Origin: Ascarosepion bandense
Lineage: Eukaryota; Mollusca; Cephalopoda; Sepiida; Sepiidae
Direction: 5' to 3'
Length of the DNA stretch: 64,000 nucleotides
Assembly (NCBI GenBank): GCA_037127315.1
Contig: JBBBDQ010001918.1
Location: forward strand, 4,351,001-4,415,000
Shown one piece after another: positions 63,188 to 64,000 of the stretch (position 1 is its first letter; each line of letters starts with the position of its first letter). Below the pieces are notes generated by a model. It saw nothing but the letters and a program-made list of their open reading frames with translations, was not told where the DNA came from and did no database searches. Position numbers and translations under genes: made by a program.

Positions 63188-64000
63188 ATTTAAAATGTGT
63201 AAGAGTTGTACTCTATCAGTCATATTTGCTTAAATTTCTTACTAATGAAAATCGTTTAATTCGTAACTTTCGGTGATTTTTATGCAAAAAGCTGACTAAT
63301 TCTTATTGACCACTGACAGTCGCCTTTCATTTTTGTGCTTTGATAACTCATTTAATATTTATTATTTAGAGTATTTTCTTTCTTTTTTTTCATAAAATAT
63401 TTTTTCCTTTTTTTATTTTTTATTTCATTTTTGTTTTCATTCATTCATTTTTCTTCGATCTCCTTCATGAACTTGTCAGTCGTCTACAAATGTTGGAACT
63501 TCACGAATTCTCGTTCATCTTAATTTTTTTCATCCTGTAGCTCTTAAAATTTAATTACTTTTTACAGCATTTATTTATTTTCTCGTGTTTTTTTCTTTTT
63601 TTCTTCTTTCTGCTTTCATTTTTTTCCATTACAATTTTAAGGACAAACCGTAGTAAATCTTTCTGGGACTTTCACCAACCAGCTCCGTCATAACTATCGT
63701 CATTCGCTTCAACAGCCCTTTTCCCCAGCACGCAATCCCTTCATCTTCTTGCACGCAAGACTCCCTTTTTCTCTGGGTTGCCCTTTCGCAGATATAACAG
63801 TTTTGCTTCTCACCCAACGCCTGTCGTCTGTCAACCAAATAAGGTTAGCTATAAAATCCGGAATGTCGACCAGTGCCGGAAGTCGGAAAATGGATCGTCG
63901 GGAAAAGACTGACGAAGGCCAGCAAAGTCGAGCAAAGCCGATTTTCAAGAAAGGGAACTGTTAGTATTAGTAATGATAGGCAGGGGATTTCTTCGGGCGT
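63188..64000. other. Unassigned sequence
   Basis: T-rich to about 63620, then a patch of more balanced composition (63640-63980) with overlapping open frames on both strands (63749-63964 plus; 63709-63948 minus). No motif is recognisable and both frames cannot be real. Possibly an exon or promoter of a neighbouring gene; not supported. Confidence 0.3.

Noticed and set aside
1..64000. An operon, defence or biosynthetic system
   Set aside because: No run of co-oriented coding sequences exists; the content is transposons and tandem repeats of an animal genome.

Overview
The window looks like intergenic DNA from an animal. It is AT-rich, crowded with microsatellites, and contains no convincing host gene. 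The transposon mix fits a lophotrochozoan: LINEs, Penelope-like elements, mariner relics, tRNA- and 5S-derived SINEs, Helitron-like repeats, and kilobase-long (CTTT)n/(GAAA)n and (TATC)n tracts. A cephalopod mollusc is my best guess, from general familiarity with such genomes; nothing here proves it. Nearly all long open frames are simple repeats read as protein or pieces of transposon ORFs.

Layout. 0-3.2 kb: AT-rich DNA with a duplicated repeat and a tRNA-like fragment. 3.2-6.8 kb: a 5S+tRNA composite SINE, a LINE-B relic, a Penelope-like relic with repeated terminal sequence, and a dimeric SINE-A. 6.8-9.5 kb: pyrimidine tract. 10-13.8 kb: SINE-B, a Helitron-like element, dimeric and single SINE-A. 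13.8-15.7 kb: purine tract. 15.7-20.2 kb: three arrays of a ~155-170 bp unit (called VTR below) and LINE-B relics. 21.6-27 kb: five LINE-A pieces counting both orientations, a Helitron-like copy, and a composite SINE with three 5S heads. 27.2-28.6 kb: purine tract and a second, inverted Helitron-like copy. 28.8-34.7 kb: a ~121 bp satellite. 34.7-41.4 kb: a repeat pair, three SINE-A, a five-unit VTR array, and LINE-A nested in LINE-B. 41.9-43 kb: purine tract. 43.3-48 kb: LINE-B, Helitron-like copies, a (TATC)n array, a Penelope fragment. 48.2-49.7 kb: a 36 bp minisatellite with a 146 bp higher-order unit. 49.8-52.3 kb: a LINE endonuclease relic and LINE-A. 53-60 kb: VTR copies, a 51 bp minisatellite, SINE-A and a mariner relic. 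60-64 kb: AT-rich DNA, a second transposase relic and a SINE-A.

The elements are linked by shared parts. VTR arrays of one to five units end in a ~58 bp tail nearly identical to the 3' end of LINE-A, suggesting a non-autonomous retroposon mobilised by LINE-A. The tRNA-related core of SINE-A also occurs behind one or three 5S rRNA-derived heads with a different 3' tail, and these composites are flanked by target-site duplications. The Helitron-like family has consistent TC...CTAG termini between A and T, and one copy seems to have captured about 190 bp of neighbouring DNA. All coordinates for repeats were read by eye and may be off by several bases.
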